From positions 1,488,001 through 1,552,000 of the forward strand of contig NC_064654.1 of NCBI RefSeq assembly GCF_001723175.1: a DNA stretch of 64,000 bases. Reading direction: 5' to 3'. The DNA is from Penicillium oxalicum. Its lineage: Eukaryota > Ascomycota > Eurotiomycetes > Eurotiales > Aspergillaceae. Under the pieces are notes generated by a model. That model saw only the letters and a program-made list of their open reading frames with translations, searched no databases and was not told the origin of the DNA. Position numbers and translations under genes: made by a program. Position 1 is the stretch's first letter, and each line of letters starts with the position of its first letter. Positions 36,606-50,983 of the stretch are shown here, piece by piece.

Positions 36606-37109
36606 AATATCCGGAAATATAGAGCTCTACTATCAAACCCTAATCATATAATATAATACGCCTAATATAGATTAAGCGTAAATTACAAATTTTTTATGCT
36701 TATCGTAATGATATCTACTCTGCGCCGGTAACGGTAGCTGAGGCTAGCCTTATATGTTTTTTCGCCTAGATATTCGGGCATCAAAACCTTTGAGCAAAGA
36801 TGACTAATATATTAGGAATCTTATTATGTAGAGAGGGGGAACTGAGTTCGGATCCGGTGTAGACCCTTCGAACCTTACTATACTTGAATAGCTGCTATTA
36901 CTCGCCGGACTCTGCTAGTAAGTATGCGTTTCTGGCCGTATTAACCACGACTATAAGGCTTTCTATAGGATAGTCGCAGGATTAGAATTCACTATATAGG
37001 GCCTCGTTATACGTCGTCCGGGACGCTATAGGTCTAGAAGCGAAGGCGCAGAAGGTATATAGCTTTTAGTGGAGTTCTACTGCGATTCTTCGTAGTCTGA
37101 CTATTCTCC

Positions 37110-37355
37110 AAGAATGCCGATCGACTTGCTCGCGTGCGTGAGAACTAGCGCAAAAGCCGCGCTCGTAAACAAGATTACGTCCAGGAGCTAGAGCAACGAG
37201 TGGCTACGTTTTAGCGGGAAAACCGGCAGATAGATATTATTAATCGAATCGCCTTGCAAAAAATAGAAACAGAAAACCACCTTATTAAGAGCCTCATTAT
37301 TTCGCTCGGCTTTTCCGCCGACTTAGTTGAGCGTTACCTGCAGTTGGTAGACTAA
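37110..37355 (+). pseudogene. Relic of a bZIP transcription factor gene
   Basis: The frame reads RLARVREN, a stop where Gln is expected, then RKSRARKQDYVQELEQRVA, and continues with heptad leucines into ENHLIKSLIISLGFSADLVE. REN-Q-RKSRARK is the basic region of one fungal bZIP class and the Leu zipper follows at correct spacing. Downstream sequence in the same frame continues to about 37.7 kb with scattered stops. It is unlike the intact bZIP at 26.3 kb in its basic region, so it is not a copy of that gene. Confidence 0.72.
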
Positions 37356-40067
37356 AATATAGTTGCGGATCGTAAGGTGGCTATTCCGGCCGCGATAGGG
37401 CGCCCGGTAGCCTCTAACCGATCTCCTTGCTCAATATCATTATCGCAAGTGATAACTAGCGTTCCTGTTAAGGGAAAAGTCTCGGATGAATAGCCCTTGT
37501 TGTATGAAAATGCGTATTTAATGAGCTCGATCCTAACAGAACACTCTTTAACCTACTACAGAATTAAGAAAAACTAGGGAGCTTTCCTCTTACGAGCACT
37601 CTAGGCTCCTTATGATGAAGATATCAACACCGGATATTAAGGTTTTTGCCTCGAATATCGGGACCTGTACTATATATAGCAAAGCTTGGTTTCCGACTAC
37701 GTTATTACCCCCTCAGAAGTAAGCACTATAGCGTAATGAATATTATCGTTAGTAGCGTCGGGGATTTTCAACTTTAGTAACTCTCGTGGTCTTAGTACAA
37801 AGTTACTATACTCGGGAGGCGATTGCCCTCTGCCTCGAGTTTCCTTGGGAGGTGATATATCGCGAATAAACGGGGTAATAGTCTTTAGGAGAATAAGTTA
37901 GAATAAATACCAGGAAAGATTCAAATTACCCTTATATACTACTAGGGTGTTATAAGCGGGGACTATAATAACAAAAGTTTGCTATTAATACAGTATAGCT
38001 AAGCCGTTGTTAATAATCTAGGTGTTCAAGGAAAGCAAAATCGATATTATCTAAGATATCTTTTCTGTTATCTCCAACCGCACTCCTAGTAAATATATTT
38101 CGCGGGAGGCTATTCCTATATTTTTTTTCCACAAAAATCTCGAGCGATTCCTAATCTAGGTATCCGACTTAAATCTTATCGTTATAAAGTTCTCCGAGAA
38201 CCTAAGCGTATAGGGTCTTCTTTAATATCAATGTATAGAGGTGTACATTTAGACTAGAGTTCTTTGTACCAGTCTTCCTAGCTAACTCCTACCACGACAA
38301 TTATAGTTCCACCACGTTCACTTATACTAACGTCGTAGTTATCAAATGCTAGGTCTTGATTTCTATAATCGTACTAGAATACCCTCCTAACCTCTTGCGT
38401 TTACCGTCTCTATACGGCCGTTAAGCGAAGCGGCGATCCTGATTAAATATGCCCTATAGACTTAGTAAGGTCCAAAATCGAGAGAAGACAAGAGACCTAT
38501 ATATAAGTGCGAGTAGGTATATATTAGCTTAGTAGTAGAGGGCTTTCGCAGAATTCTCCGTCAGTTATAAGGTCTATAGAAACTTCGGAAAACATACCTA
38601 TATACGACGACAAGTTTTAAAATACCTATTCTTGAATCCCTCCGAATTTCTTGGGCTACCGAGGGTTATTGTAGTATAGGCCCCTCTATAGAAATAAGAG
38701 ATCCTCTCCGGATTTCACAACGGGTTATGGCTCTGTCGTGCCTAGGCTAATATTAAATTAATTCTTATCAGCTATATTCAGAACCTATAGCGGCACTCCC
38801 CACGATAAAAATAATAGCTATTCAACACAAAAATAGCTAGTCAAGTCTACTAAAGGCGTATAGAAACTATGTTCTAGGCTAGCGATTTGCCTGATTAATA
38901 TTACTAGTAGAACTAGGCGTGATTCGTTAGCAGAGTTAGCAAGCAAAGATATTAAGGGATTGTAGTTTACCCTCCAAGATAGTATATAGTAATTAAAGCA
39001 ATTTCTTACCGAACTCGCAAGCCTACAAGGTCCCGTTCAGAGTCCCTTTAGGGTATATTTATCGATTATAGAAAAAGGCGAGGATCTTCGTCAGGTTATC
39101 CCGGTCTCGAGGTGAATTATAAAGACGCAGTATATTCTGTGCCTCTGCCTCTAAGGTGTCCTTAGAATATTCCACTAACTTCCCGCAGAGTAGCTATTAG
39201 AGGATTATAACTCTGTCTTCGATACGTCAGTTTTAAAAATAAAAGGGTAGCAGCTCTCTTACCGTCCTTCAACATACGGTAAGGCTTTATCAAGGTTATA
39301 TTCTCCGGCTACTATATCGGGTTCTCACCATAGTAGTCTGGCTACGGTTCAAACAACCTAATCTATCTATCTGCCAGATCTCCAAGAATATCATTAGTAA
39401 AGTCGTTGAGCCGGGCTCTGTAAAATTCATCTAGCGTAGTATATGCAAGTACTGCTCCCGTAATTTCTTGCTAAGGCATATTATCCCCGAAGGAGATTCG
39501 GCTATCATAAGAGAGCTAATTATATTAAAGCGTATAACTATTTATATCGATGAATTAAGGAGCATTTCTAAAATTACAAGCTAAAAACTAAGGAGCCTTT
39601 CGTTTAACCACTAGTACTTATACGGGCCCTAGTATTTATAGTAGCTATTCATTTTCATTGCTAGTAAAGGCGCCTAACCGAGTGCTTTGATAAACCATCC
39701 CTTAATAGTACTTGTTCCCTCGCTAGAGTTAGCATATCTCCGGTAATATTCGGCCTCCCAATAGATAAGGTCTGCTATTCAGGTACAGCTTAACCATACT
39801 AGCTTGTCTTTACAGGTAATTTACACAATACTATAGGCGGTGTTACGGTTTTGTATCTAACACCTAGTTTATATAGATCCGTCGGGGTAAGCTAAAACAG
39901 TACAGACTAATATTCGGCAGAACGAATAGGCTCAAAGTTCTGTGGTGGTTACTATTGTTAGCGTATTATCTAACACACGAAGGGGGTATATAAGGATATA
40001 TAACGAGATTATCTAACTAAGTATAGCTAGTAGATAGGTAGGCAGACTAATATATTATTTGTGGGGC
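37356..40067. other. Degraded sequence, not identified
   Basis: Protein-like stretches with scattered stops occur on both strands (for example about 38.9-39.2 kb, minus). None matches a family I recognise. The composition is that of RIP-mutated DNA. Confidence 0.4.
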
Positions 40068-40720
40068 TTATGTTCGGACAGGATTATATTGCTTCTTTAG
40101 CTGCAAATAGGACGCTGGGGCAATCGCGGCTTGTAGTATAGTCACGGTATGCTCTAGCTCCTTAAGGCGTCGATTCTGCTCCTGAACGTCCCGAATAAGG
40201 TCCTTGAATTCCTTACGAAGACGAGCTGTATTATTTGCCTCTGACACCCCTTTACTGGCGGAATAACCCTGGTAATGATAGATAATCGCAACGGGTAAAT
40301 AGTTAGTATGAACACCCGTACTAATCCGGGGACTACCTTGTATAGAGGAACTATAACTAACGCTATTAGTGTATAGATGCCGACGGCGTAGGTGCGCTTG
40401 TAAGTTCTCCTGCCGCGTAAACCCCTCCCCTAAACTTCGACCGTAGTCTGTGTAGGGGTATATGATCGGCGGTCTATTGATATCTTTTTTATGAACCTCA
40501 CGCTAGTGGCGTGAGAGACTACTAGCGTAGGTGAAGCCCTTGTCTTTGTTGCAACCCGGCTCATAATATTTGAAAGGACGGTTATATTTATCTATATGTT
40601 TACTAAGGGAGATCCTAGTTAGTATTAGTATATGATCGGCGAGGTTAATACGATATAGTCTAACGTACTTCTATTCGTAAGGACGGCTAAATATCGGCGG
40701 TGACGGCTAATAGTCCTGAT
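40068..40720 (-). pseudogene. Relic of a C2H2 zinc-finger gene
   Basis: On the minus strand the frame shows two consecutive fungal-type fingers: PFKYYEPGCNKDKGFTYASS with SLSRH...REVHKK, and YPYTDYGRSLGEGFTRQENL followed by QAHLRRRH. Several Cys have become Tyr, as expected for G-to-A changes. A further finger-like LADH...LSKHID precedes them. The C-terminus is a coiled coil (ARLRKEFKDLIRDVQEQNRR) ending at TAA 40068-40070. Order of fingers then coiled coil is known from fungal C2H2 proteins of unknown function. Confidence 0.75.
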
Positions 40721-43700
40721 GGTCGTAGTAAATCTGGTTATCGGCGTTCCTAGGAACGGTGCGGGTGCCTCGAATTTGCACGCGCTAGCGGCTGGCGTCT
40801 ATGTCGTTGATATTTATTTGCTTGTTAATAAAGAAGTGTTATAGAAACTACCTAGTAGAACACGGGAGCAGAGTTAGCTAGACTAGCTTTATTGAAAGCT
40901 AGTGATAAGTATTAGGATGGTTAGGTTAAAGGCACCTTCGACTCACGATTGTATGACTAGTCCGGATATACCGGCGAGACTTAGTTGATCGGTCGGATGG
41001 TTGAATACTGGCTAATTTATACTAAGGACCGATTAAGATAGGTGTAAGTTAAATATATCTAGGCTTGGCAATCTTATATAGACTGTCCTCTTAATTATTA
41101 ATCGACCTGTTCAAACTGTGGGTTTTGACTTATTTAAATGTATTAGAGTTTCTCCTACTACCGGATTCTATTGAGGGATTTAAGCTAAAAGATATGGTGG
41201 TATAATAATTCGAAGCATTTCCTCCTTCCTGATTTTCTTGGATAGCAAAATTCCCTAAGGCACGAGTTCTTTAGCCGCACAAATCTTGACATGTAAAGAG
41301 AAGAGGTCTCGAATGCACTGAGGCTCCCTATGAATCCACAACCTACTACGCACAATATCTCTGCTGCTATTATAGTACACTACGGAGAACAATATATTAG
41401 GAGTGTTAACTGTATTGTGATTGTACTATATACCGAAACAATATTCGAATCTCCTTACCCTCTTTAATAAGGTAATATCTAATATTGTTGGCTAATATAT
41501 AGTTATTATATACTGAAGGCGTGGGGAGGGGAGGGGAGGGATAGATAGATTGCATAAAGACTTACTATATTATCTAAAGATAGAAGTATAAGGATATCGC
41601 TATCCGTGCTTTGTTGTAGAGAGCGTCTTCGAGATGTGTCTTGTAACGGCCGTAGTTCTGCTATCCCTAGTATAAGAAGACGGACTTGATACGCGGAGCT
41701 TTGCGACTTTCTTACCTAAATATATCTTAACTCTAGGTTGGACTAGGCTATTTAGGTCGGAAGCAAGTTGACTAGTCCCTACTTTATGTGCTATAGCTTT
41801 AGACCGTGTATACGGGATATTAGCACAAGGAATCTCTTGATCCGAGCCCCTGCTAGAGACTTCCTCTTCTTCTCCCCCCCAGAACGAATTATTATCTTTG
41901 TTAGAGAAAATCAAAGATTGTATATAAGTAGGAAATATTATCCGAAAGGAGACAGAAGGAAGCTAGTTTATAATAGTGGTATGAAGAGGGAGTTAGCAGG
42001 TTGTAAATAAGATGAGATAAGATAAGAAGATTATAAAATTGCTAAAGGTATTTATTCAGACGTATATTTAAATCTTCGGTTCTATTAGATTCGTTTCCTA
42101 CTATCAACGATTTTCGTTAGAAAGGATTAGTCTAGTTATAGTTAGTAACTATACTCTACAAGAGAGCAATTATACTAACCTCTGAAGCCCTCTCCGATTC
42201 CTCGACTTTTCTTGATTCCTCTAGCGAAGCTAGCCTTAGAGGAACTAGTTTATTTAAGAATTAGTTCTCTATATTTCTGGGCTTAGTATTCTACTTAGGA
42301 CCTTAGCTAGGATGCTAGATTGTTACAGGATAAGTATAACGCTTTAAAATCCGTGCAACCGCCTGAACCCTTCAACTAAAATGTTATCGCCCTAGTAGAG
42401 GAGGTGTTGGCCTATTAGAGCTATGATACTGTTCTTAAGTTAGCTCTGATAACTTGGTATTTTGATGGTTATTTTGAGAAACCGCCGGCTTTAGCCTCGG
42501 ATAATCTAATCTCCTTCTTAAGAAAGCCCGATGAAGCGGTGATTAAGATACTACAAGACTGATACAGAAGCATAATAGGTCGGGGTGCTATATCGAACGA
42601 TTCCTTCGATTTTTTGCTAGTCCTAAATTAAATTCGGAATTATGAACTAGATTTAAGCTTTGTCTGAATTATTCAAGCTTCTGAAAAAGGTAACGAGGTC
42701 AAGAGAAGGCTCAGGAGATAAATAGCCGAAAGTAAGGTTACTAGGGATAGCCTACAAAAAGTAGTATAACTAAGACAGAAATTTAAATATATTCCTTGAA
42801 TATATTGCGGAGCCGATTATTCAGATCAATTATATATTCTATTAAATAAATGATACGAAGTTCTCGCGATCTTGGCCTCTGCAGATCCTAGTAAAGGTCT
42901 AGATATAGTCGAAAATCTAGGCCGAGAGACTTTAGATTAAATATCTCTATAGGGGATTCGGACCTTATTTCTAGGAGGACTTCTAGTACGGAATCTAATT
43001 TTACTTTAGTATCGGTAGAGGGGTAGTAAGTTCTGTTCCTGGCTTAATAGGTTAGGGTGGTAGCGGCAGGACGATGTCGTATATACCTGATAAATTTCAG
43101 ATTGAACCGATCTACGCGTTAGTATTAACTAGAATGTTTTCCCTTTTAGTAAAACATACCGTTCTTTACTTTAAACGGAAAGGTAACGATCTAGTTTTGT
43201 AGGGGGCTGAGTGCACTAGGATGGGTCAAGGTAACTAAGTAGCTATATGAAGCTCGCGCAATGCGCGGTATTTTTAGTAGTGCGGCTAGGCTATAGCTTC
43301 CCCCGTACTCTCCCCTAAAACATCCTAATCTAGTACCCTTTAATAAGGGTACCGGATCGGGTATTAGATGCCTATCTATTCTCCCTCTCTATCCTCAACA
43401 GCTATAGAAGTATATAACAGAATATTTCTATTTAATAGTAGCGACCTGGACTATATTAGATATCTTGAGTCGCGACTTCTAAACGCCGAGCGTCTTCTGT
43501 CCTCGTCTTCTAACTCGGATTTATCTTAGGCGTTAAAACCCAGAAGAGGTTACCTAAATTTTATTAACCTCTCTGATAAATCTTTCCCTAAGATCGCTAA
43601 GCAAAAAAAGGCCCTTAAACTATAGATAGGCCGGTCGTAGTAGGAAAAGGATCTTAAAAAGCTTCTTTCTTCTGTACTACCGCCTGATAAATAGAACGAC

Positions 43701-46700
43701 GCTCGAGAAAAAGCGGGCTTTGCGACCATTAAAAAAAACAGACTAGTAATCTAGTTGTTGCTAGGAAGACTATCCAGATCTATTTCGGAAATCGAGTATT
43801 ACGATGGGAAAGATGCGCCGCTTCTACTAGGGGATGATATTAACCTTTTCCTTAAGGGCTGCTAATATAGGATGTTCGTGTCTCGCTACGAAGTCGACGG
43901 CTAGTTTGCAATACGAATAGCGAGTTACTAGTAGCTTATATTTGTAAGCTATTGCACTATACTTATTTCTGCTAGAAACTTACACGAGAGTATCAACTAG
44001 ATAATGCGCTAGTTTATTAGTAACTCCGATGATAGAAATCTTGAGAAATATCGCTCTGGCTGCGTGTGGGTTAACTGATGCATCTTCGAGCTTCTGTAGT
44101 ATCGATGGGGTTACAAAAGTTAGGAAATATTTATGCTTTGTAGGTTTAAGGGTTTAGATATGGACGTAATCGCTGACTCCTGTCTAGTCGCTTAACCTCT
44201 TCACTAATATACTCGATTAGCAGAGTAGCGGAGGAGCTTTGATATTTTCGTTAAGTCTATGGGAGACGGTCAGGAGACTGGGATTTTCGAGGAGGGATGG
44301 GTACCTTATTGTATTCTATGTATTATTAAATTTATAGCAGGAGATAAACTTGAGTAAGTGTGAATTGGGCCTATTTCTTCTATCCTCCTGATATTTTATA
44401 GATTATCCTAAATATGCGAATGCCTGGGTTATGACGTAACCCTTATATTATGGATATATCGCGTGTTCTTCGCTGCTCCTAATCCTTTTGATTATATATA
44501 CGAACGGCCTCGCACGGATCCTGTAAGCTTGTTTGCTGAAACGCGATGATTAATTGATAGAAAGCTAATCAGGCTCTTTGAGCTTTGGATGTGTCTGCCG
44601 CAAAAAGACAATCGAATTCTAGAGTGAGTTCGAAGGTTCCTGTAATAACTATATACTAGCCTGGAATAATCTGGTACTGTCTCCCGTCCTTAATTAACTA
44701 AGGCTGTCCTGAGTGTATCCGAATCGGGATCAGGTAGAGCCTAGTTAGCGGATCAGGATTAATCGGAGTGTAAGCTGAATATCGCTATATTGTAAATCCA
44801 AAGCCCTAAGTATTACTTAGCTTAATAGTGACCCTTAATTAGAAGTAAACCTATAACGAGCCCTATAGCTTACAGTAGTAGCTTAACGAGCGGTTTAATC
44901 TTCTCTCGTAAATATATCCGGTTCCCTTTCTTATCTAACACGAAATCGTTTTGTATTTAAGCTCGAGTAATCTAATCAGCTAAGGCCCTCCGATATCCTT
45001 CTACTTCGGCACTTAGCGGAACAGGGGTCGTTATAGTAGAAGTATGCTTCTTGCCGGCCGGTCGTAAGGTCAAAGCTATTTAATAGCGGCGGGTTAGCAG
45101 AGTATTATTTAAGTATATAAGCATCTAGTACAATTTCTTAGGTTTATTTACCGCGTAATTTCAAATAGAGGACAAAATTCTGGGTTTAAATAGGAGATCT
45201 ATACGTTAAAGAGGAGTCTAAGGTAGTTAGGCAGGCTTAGGCCAAAACTACCCGATATATTATCGCGTTATTAGTTTCCCCTCCCGCGAGAAGTTTTTGA
45301 TCACGTATACGGCGGGGCAGGAAGAGAACGCTACAAGACTTAGTGTAGTTTTTTCAAGGGTTATTAGCACCCCACCCCCTCTCTTTATCCCTAGTCGGCG
45401 CCGATTAAGATCTCAAGCTATTTTTCGCTTAAGGATATTCGCTTCCTTATTTAACTATTATTTAGCCCCTAATTCAGTCTTTGAACTTACCATTCCTTAA
45501 AGCTATATTTAATAGCTATCCTAATAGGTTACAGAGCGGGGAAGGGGAAATGTAATCCAGATTAATATCGTCCCTCGCTAGCTACGCAAGCCGCAACTAG
45601 AACTTAATATAAATAAGTATCTGATTATGCTCCTTTTGACGACACTATAGTGTAACCATATAACCTATAGCTCTAGATAGGTATATGTAAGGCCTCTGCT
45701 CTGGGATTTTTTAATATCTACTATGACACGAGATCGCACGTACACAACATTACCGCAAACCCTAGTAATATAGTGTAATAGAGGGTCTTTTTGCAATAAG
45801 TAAGGACTCCCGCTAGGACTTTTTTGTATATAGCGCACGTAAAAAGGATTAGCTCTACAGTACTCTACTTATACGTAATACTTAGAAGAGAGGAACGTAA
45901 CAGGATAGGTAGAGACCCGGAGTCAGGAGATGCTAGTTATCTCCTACCAAGATATACCTCGTGGCTAGGACCTATTACTAAGCCCATCGATATTACTAGG
46001 TAGAGCCTCTTTAGCAATTCAGACCTCTTATCTATCTTATTAGTATACCCTTATAATCTACTCGCCTATTTCCTAATAAACTTTTTGCAATAGTTCTACG
46101 AACTTTGCTCTGGGATAACTACACAGTCTAGAAAATAATTATTAAAGCCTAAGCAGATTAACGCTATAGGAATTTTAACGAGTCTTTTGACGACAGCATT
46201 AGTATAATAGGTAACAAAGGTATATAATAGTCAGTGCAGACCCTTAAATAATCTAAACTTCTATATTAACTATACTTCACTCTAATATTCTTAGCCAGGA
46301 GGCTCTAATACTCCTATCTTCTAGTCTACAGATATATTTATTTCTATCGCTAGTCTATATAGATAACATAATCAAAGGAACTTACTTTACTACAAACCAA
46401 GGTGAGTGCTCTGTTAACGAACTTAAATTAACTCTAATAGGTATAAAGCACGCGAGGTCTGTTACTCTGCTAGTATTATTATAATTAAATATAGTAGTAC
46501 TAGTTATAGGATAAACTTAACGGGAGTATTCGGCTCTATAACGAGACTATTAAGGGACTTCGAAAGATCAGAATCAAAATAGCAAACCCTCGGGAAGAAA
46601 ACACTATACTACTAACTTAGGAAAATAGTCATCGTTGCTCGATAAGCTCTAATTGTAATAATTTACCGCCCTTCCATTTTTTCAGGCTATCCTACTACTA

Positions 46701-48069
46701 ATATTATTACTAGTTCCCTGTCCCTTCTTTAATACGCTTCATCGCAAGAAGGTCTATTTTTTATACCTTTATCTTTCTCTCAAGGGGATACTATTTTAAA
46801 CTGATCTTTCGAAGCCCCTCAATAGTCTTATCACAGAGTCGAATACTCTCGTCAAATTTGCCTTGCAGCCTATAACATCGGGAAAGTTTAATTATCGCGC
46901 CAAGTCGGTCAGGATAAAAATCACCGCGGTAAACGGACAGATATCGTTATATCTTAATTACTTTAAGAAGCGTAGACTCCGCCTCCACAAGCCTCGATTC
47001 GTCGATAAGTATACTACCAAGAACCGTCCTTCCTATCAGGGTTCCTATATAATCTTTACCTAGATTGCGATCCGTAATTAATAGACTACTACGGACAAGA
47101 ATTTCTGCTTGACTGTGCTAACCAAGAGCATTTTTCACTCTTGCCAGATTCACTATTACTAGAAGTATATAAGGGTGCTCCTTACCTATTTTATCCTTGC
47201 GATAATCAAGAATGTATTATATTATCTCTAAAGCGAGGGACAAATTTCCTTCTATCTACAAAGCAAGTATTGCTAAATCTTCCTTTACGACTAGGGTTTT
47301 TAAATATATCGGGCCTAGTACTTTACTTATTCTATCAAAAGCGTTTTAGAGAAGTCGCTCTGCTTTATCTAAGTTCTCGTAGAACTTAGCAATTATTCGG
47401 CCGAGACTCCTCATCGCACTTAGAGTGTCTTTATGCTTCAGACCTTTCAGTTTAACTAGGCTATTAATAGCGTATTTCTGAAGCATTTAGGCTTCACTAT
47501 ACCTCCCTTATTACTACCTTATCTAGCCGAGGAGATCTATCGTTATAAGCGTCTTATAGCTACTAGGCCCTAAAGAGGTAATACATACCTACAAAACTAT
47601 ATCTTGCAAATCAGCCGCTTTATCGCCCCTCCCTTAGTTCTAGTAGGTAAGTGCTAAGGCAAGCGTAATACGGCGAGCGGCGGGCTAACCTAAGCCAAGG
47701 ATATCGTCCGTATATTTTTTCACGGACAGTTAGAGCGCCTCGGTATCATTCTAGCGATCGTTTTAAGCAAAAACGACGCTAAACTTAGCGCAGAGTATAG
47801 CTTAAGTTCGACTAAAACTCGATATAGCCCTAGACTACTACACGAATCTCTACTAGCGACGCTTCCTTTTTTCTATAATTTTGCGCGCTATAGCTTCCTG
47901 GTAGCTTCGTACATAGTCGATATATAGGAGAATATCCCTTTAAAAGAGCTCCTTAGCTTCGGTATCTCCGAGAGGTAGGAGAAGAATTAAGTAAGCGAGT
48001 GTCGTCGCTACAATATATAACCACATAGCTTACTCTAACGTACTTATACCAGGCCTCTCCCGCGCCCAC
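40721..48069. other. RIP-degraded region without identified elements
   Basis: About 7.3 kb of TA-rich sequence. The plus strand at about 43.9-44.8 kb keeps one protein-like frame with stops mainly at Gln positions (for example IFEEGWVPYCILCIIKF), suggesting a dead gene. Small open frames at 41600-41914 (minus), 45297-45500, 46863-47063 and 47141-47389 (plus) show no known domain. About 41.10-41.40 kb is less mutated than its surroundings. I found no captain-type recombinase or transposase here. Confidence 0.45.
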
Positions 48070-48350
48070 CTATATATAAGTAGTGAAGAGGGGAATGCTC
48101 ACGGCAGTCTGATCTCACCAGACAGGTCGAGTCATAGAGGAACTAAACCAAACCCACAAGCACGCAAGTCCTGGAATCCTCTAAAGTAATCGTGAGATCC
48201 GATGTCAGGTACTAAAGGCAGGAATCAAAAAGAGTGTGATATTTCAAGTGTAAGGAATCTGACTGTAAAGACTGTCCTGAATCCTCCGTCTAAACTGTTG
48301 TTTAAGTATGATGATGATGCCGGATCCCGCAAGCTAGGTCCTAGATAACC
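48070..48350. other. Short stretch that escaped RIP
   Basis: CA and TG dinucleotides are frequent here (for example CTCACCAGACAGG and AAACCCACAAGCACGC), unlike the sequence on both sides. The edges are abrupt. No coding or repeat identity was recognised. Confidence 0.6.
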
Positions 48351-50983
48351 TTCCTCGGCGGTAAGGCTCTTAGGTATCTCCTACTACTAAATATCCGCCT
48401 TTAAGTATATATAACCGAATCCTCTACTATATAACCTCCCCCCTATAATTTACCGTCCCTTGGTTAATTTCCCGTATCCCTCGATAGTAATGTTAGATCT
48501 CCTAAAGACCCTTAGGCTAACTTACTAGGCTATATAAAATTTAGCAAAACCGATAGGCCCTTCTCCTTTCGCAGAAAATAAGAGTGTGCGCTAAATTGCT
48601 ACCGTTTGGCCTTTATCGTTATCTCAAAATATAGTAGGTAGGCCCGTCTCGCCCGGTCGCGCTACTCCTAGATTAATCTATGCGCTCGTTGCTAATTCTG
48701 GCTAAAAAGAACGTCTAATTCTTCGATAACTATAGGGGAATCCTATCTTTCGCGACTAATTAGCGTATCTCCGATCGGACTTGATTCTGGCAACCGAATT
48801 AATATAGAAAAAGGATGCGCAAGCCGACTACTATATTTCTGACTAGACTACCTAGAAGGAGTCTGTTTAGGTAACGAAAAATCGCGATAATAAGCTAAAA
48901 GTTTAGACTAAGTACCTAATTTAGGACTATCTAGGGTCTTATAATCTTCCCTAATACTAATAAACTAGGGTAAAACTATTCGCCGAAGATAAGTCGCCGG
49001 TCCTATTAATCTATAAGGAAGGTATAGCTTCGAAATATGTATATCTCCCTATTTATAGATAACTTTTTCCTAGGAGAGACTAAATTTCTCCTTATCTTCT
49101 ACTATCTATATCGTAGCCGATATCTTATAGATTAAACTATCTTTCTAGCAACTATAATCGCGCAGATTCTACTACTACTTAGCGAGGTAGTTTTATATCC
49201 TAAGCAGTATTTTAGTGCAATTTCGTGGGTTCTTATCCGTTAAAGAAACTATCCCCTAGATTGCATTCGCTATTCGTTAGGATATAAGGAGATCCGTTAT
49301 ATTAATATTAAGATAGCAGAAAGCAGTCTGTTTACTAGGGTATACACTCTTCGTGTAGTAAGGAAACGAAATCAGCTAATATTAATGATCTAGTCGTAGC
49401 AGAATATAGAGCAGGTAGTAGGTATAGTCGCGCCATACTAGTTACTAGATACTACTATACTATACGTTTTTGGCCTATCTAACCCTTAGTATATACTTTC
49501 GCGATTAGTAATGCTAGTTATATATATTAAATTCCTCCTCGATTATATCTATCAGACCGCGAGGATAATAGCCGTCCTAATCGTTACGTAGCTATATAAA
49601 AATTAGTACTACTACGCTTCTGTTAATATTCTAATCCCTCTCTATTTTCTTCCTAAAACTTAGTAGAACCCTTCTAAAATAGCGAAAACTTGTATCCTGA
49701 AAAGTCAGATACTATATCTTCTCGAAATTCGATACTAAAGGTTTTCGTATCTTAGGAGGGAATCGAAAGTAGCTCCTAAGTTCTTTTCTAGAGGATAGTT
49801 TAAACTAAACCTTAAATTCCTTCTTGGCCCTATCCTAGTCACCGAGCTAGGTATAAAGGCATCGCAAGTATTATACTAGAGTCCCGTAATCGACACTGTT
49901 AGTATAAATATACAAAAGATATACTAGCTAAGTTATATGCCTCTTGCAAATCGAATTAGGGCTAATTTCGGTCGCATTTTCGCGGATAGACCTACTAATA
50001 AGCCGAAAAATTACTAGCGCTTCGCGCTTACTTTTAGTATCTAATTTCGTCTTCAGAACTACTTTAGCTAGCCTAGAAGTATCTATCTTATATCCGTAGG
50101 GTGCTAACTTTGATAAACCTTACGATATCTTCGGTTTCTTAGTAGCAGACTCCGTTAATAGTTCTGATTCCTGCGATCGTTTATCGTTATCGTTTAGTTC
50201 TAGGCTCTGTTTGCGCGGTTAGATTTCTTCTACAGAAGAAATTCGGCTTCCTTCTAGATCTAGGTTTTGCGATTAGATTTCTTCTGCAGAAGAAATTTAG
50301 CTTTTATCCTTATCTAGAGCTAGGCTCTGATCCTTGTCTGCCTTATCTAAAATTCGCGATATCTAATAATATTCGCATATAAATCTATCTTTATTAATCG
50401 ACAGATAGTGTTTTAATAACCGTTTAAGCGTTAGTTCCGTTAAATCTAGCGATTTATAGGCGTTATCGAGATTACCTTGCATAACTTCTTTGGCTCTTCG
50501 GATCCCCCGCCTATATATTCCTTTCTTAAGTCGTTAGAGAATAGCGTTATTAACTCAGAGCTATATCTCTTTGAAACTAATCTCGCTCCTTACTAGTTTG
50601 CTAACCTTTTTAGCGAACGTTTTCGTTCGGACTCTAATTATAATCTTTTTAGCGTCCCTATTCTAAGCTTATAGCGCTACGTATATTACTTACTAGATAT
50701 AGTTCTTGTTATATTCGCGACGATTAATTACTTCTCTTGCTACCGTCTAGCTATCCTCAAAATCTTCCTGAGTCTTATATCCCTTCCAAAATTCGCTATC
50801 CTTTATAAAGATATAGAGTTCGATCGCGACCGAGTCTAAAAATACCTACCCTTTTTCGCAAATCTTATATAGATAGAGCTTTACCGTCTTATAGACCTAG
50901 TCTGTAGATAGCGTACGTAATTCTTCGATAATCTTGGCAGGGGAAGTGATTTGTGTTAAATAATTACTTAGTATCGAAGGCAT
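48351..50983 (-). pseudogene. Long degraded minus-strand reading frame, function unknown
   Basis: From a possible start at 50983 (MPSILSNYLTQITSPAK) a frame can be followed for several hundred codons with stops mostly in place of Gln or Trp, for example LYIFIKDSEFWKGYKTQEDF. Two copies of the CTGCAG-centred palindrome fall inside it and are read as ISSAEEI. Later parts shift frame. It follows the gypsy integrase relic and could be a separate gene or a further transposon ORF. I cannot assign a family. Confidence 0.45.

Noticed and set aside
41600..41914. 104-codon minus-strand open frame in the degraded block
   Set aside because: No recognised domain, low-complexity acidic part, likely chance survival in mutated DNA.
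46863..47389. Two open frames of 66 and 82 codons
   Set aside because: Different frames, no motif, in RIP-mutated DNA.
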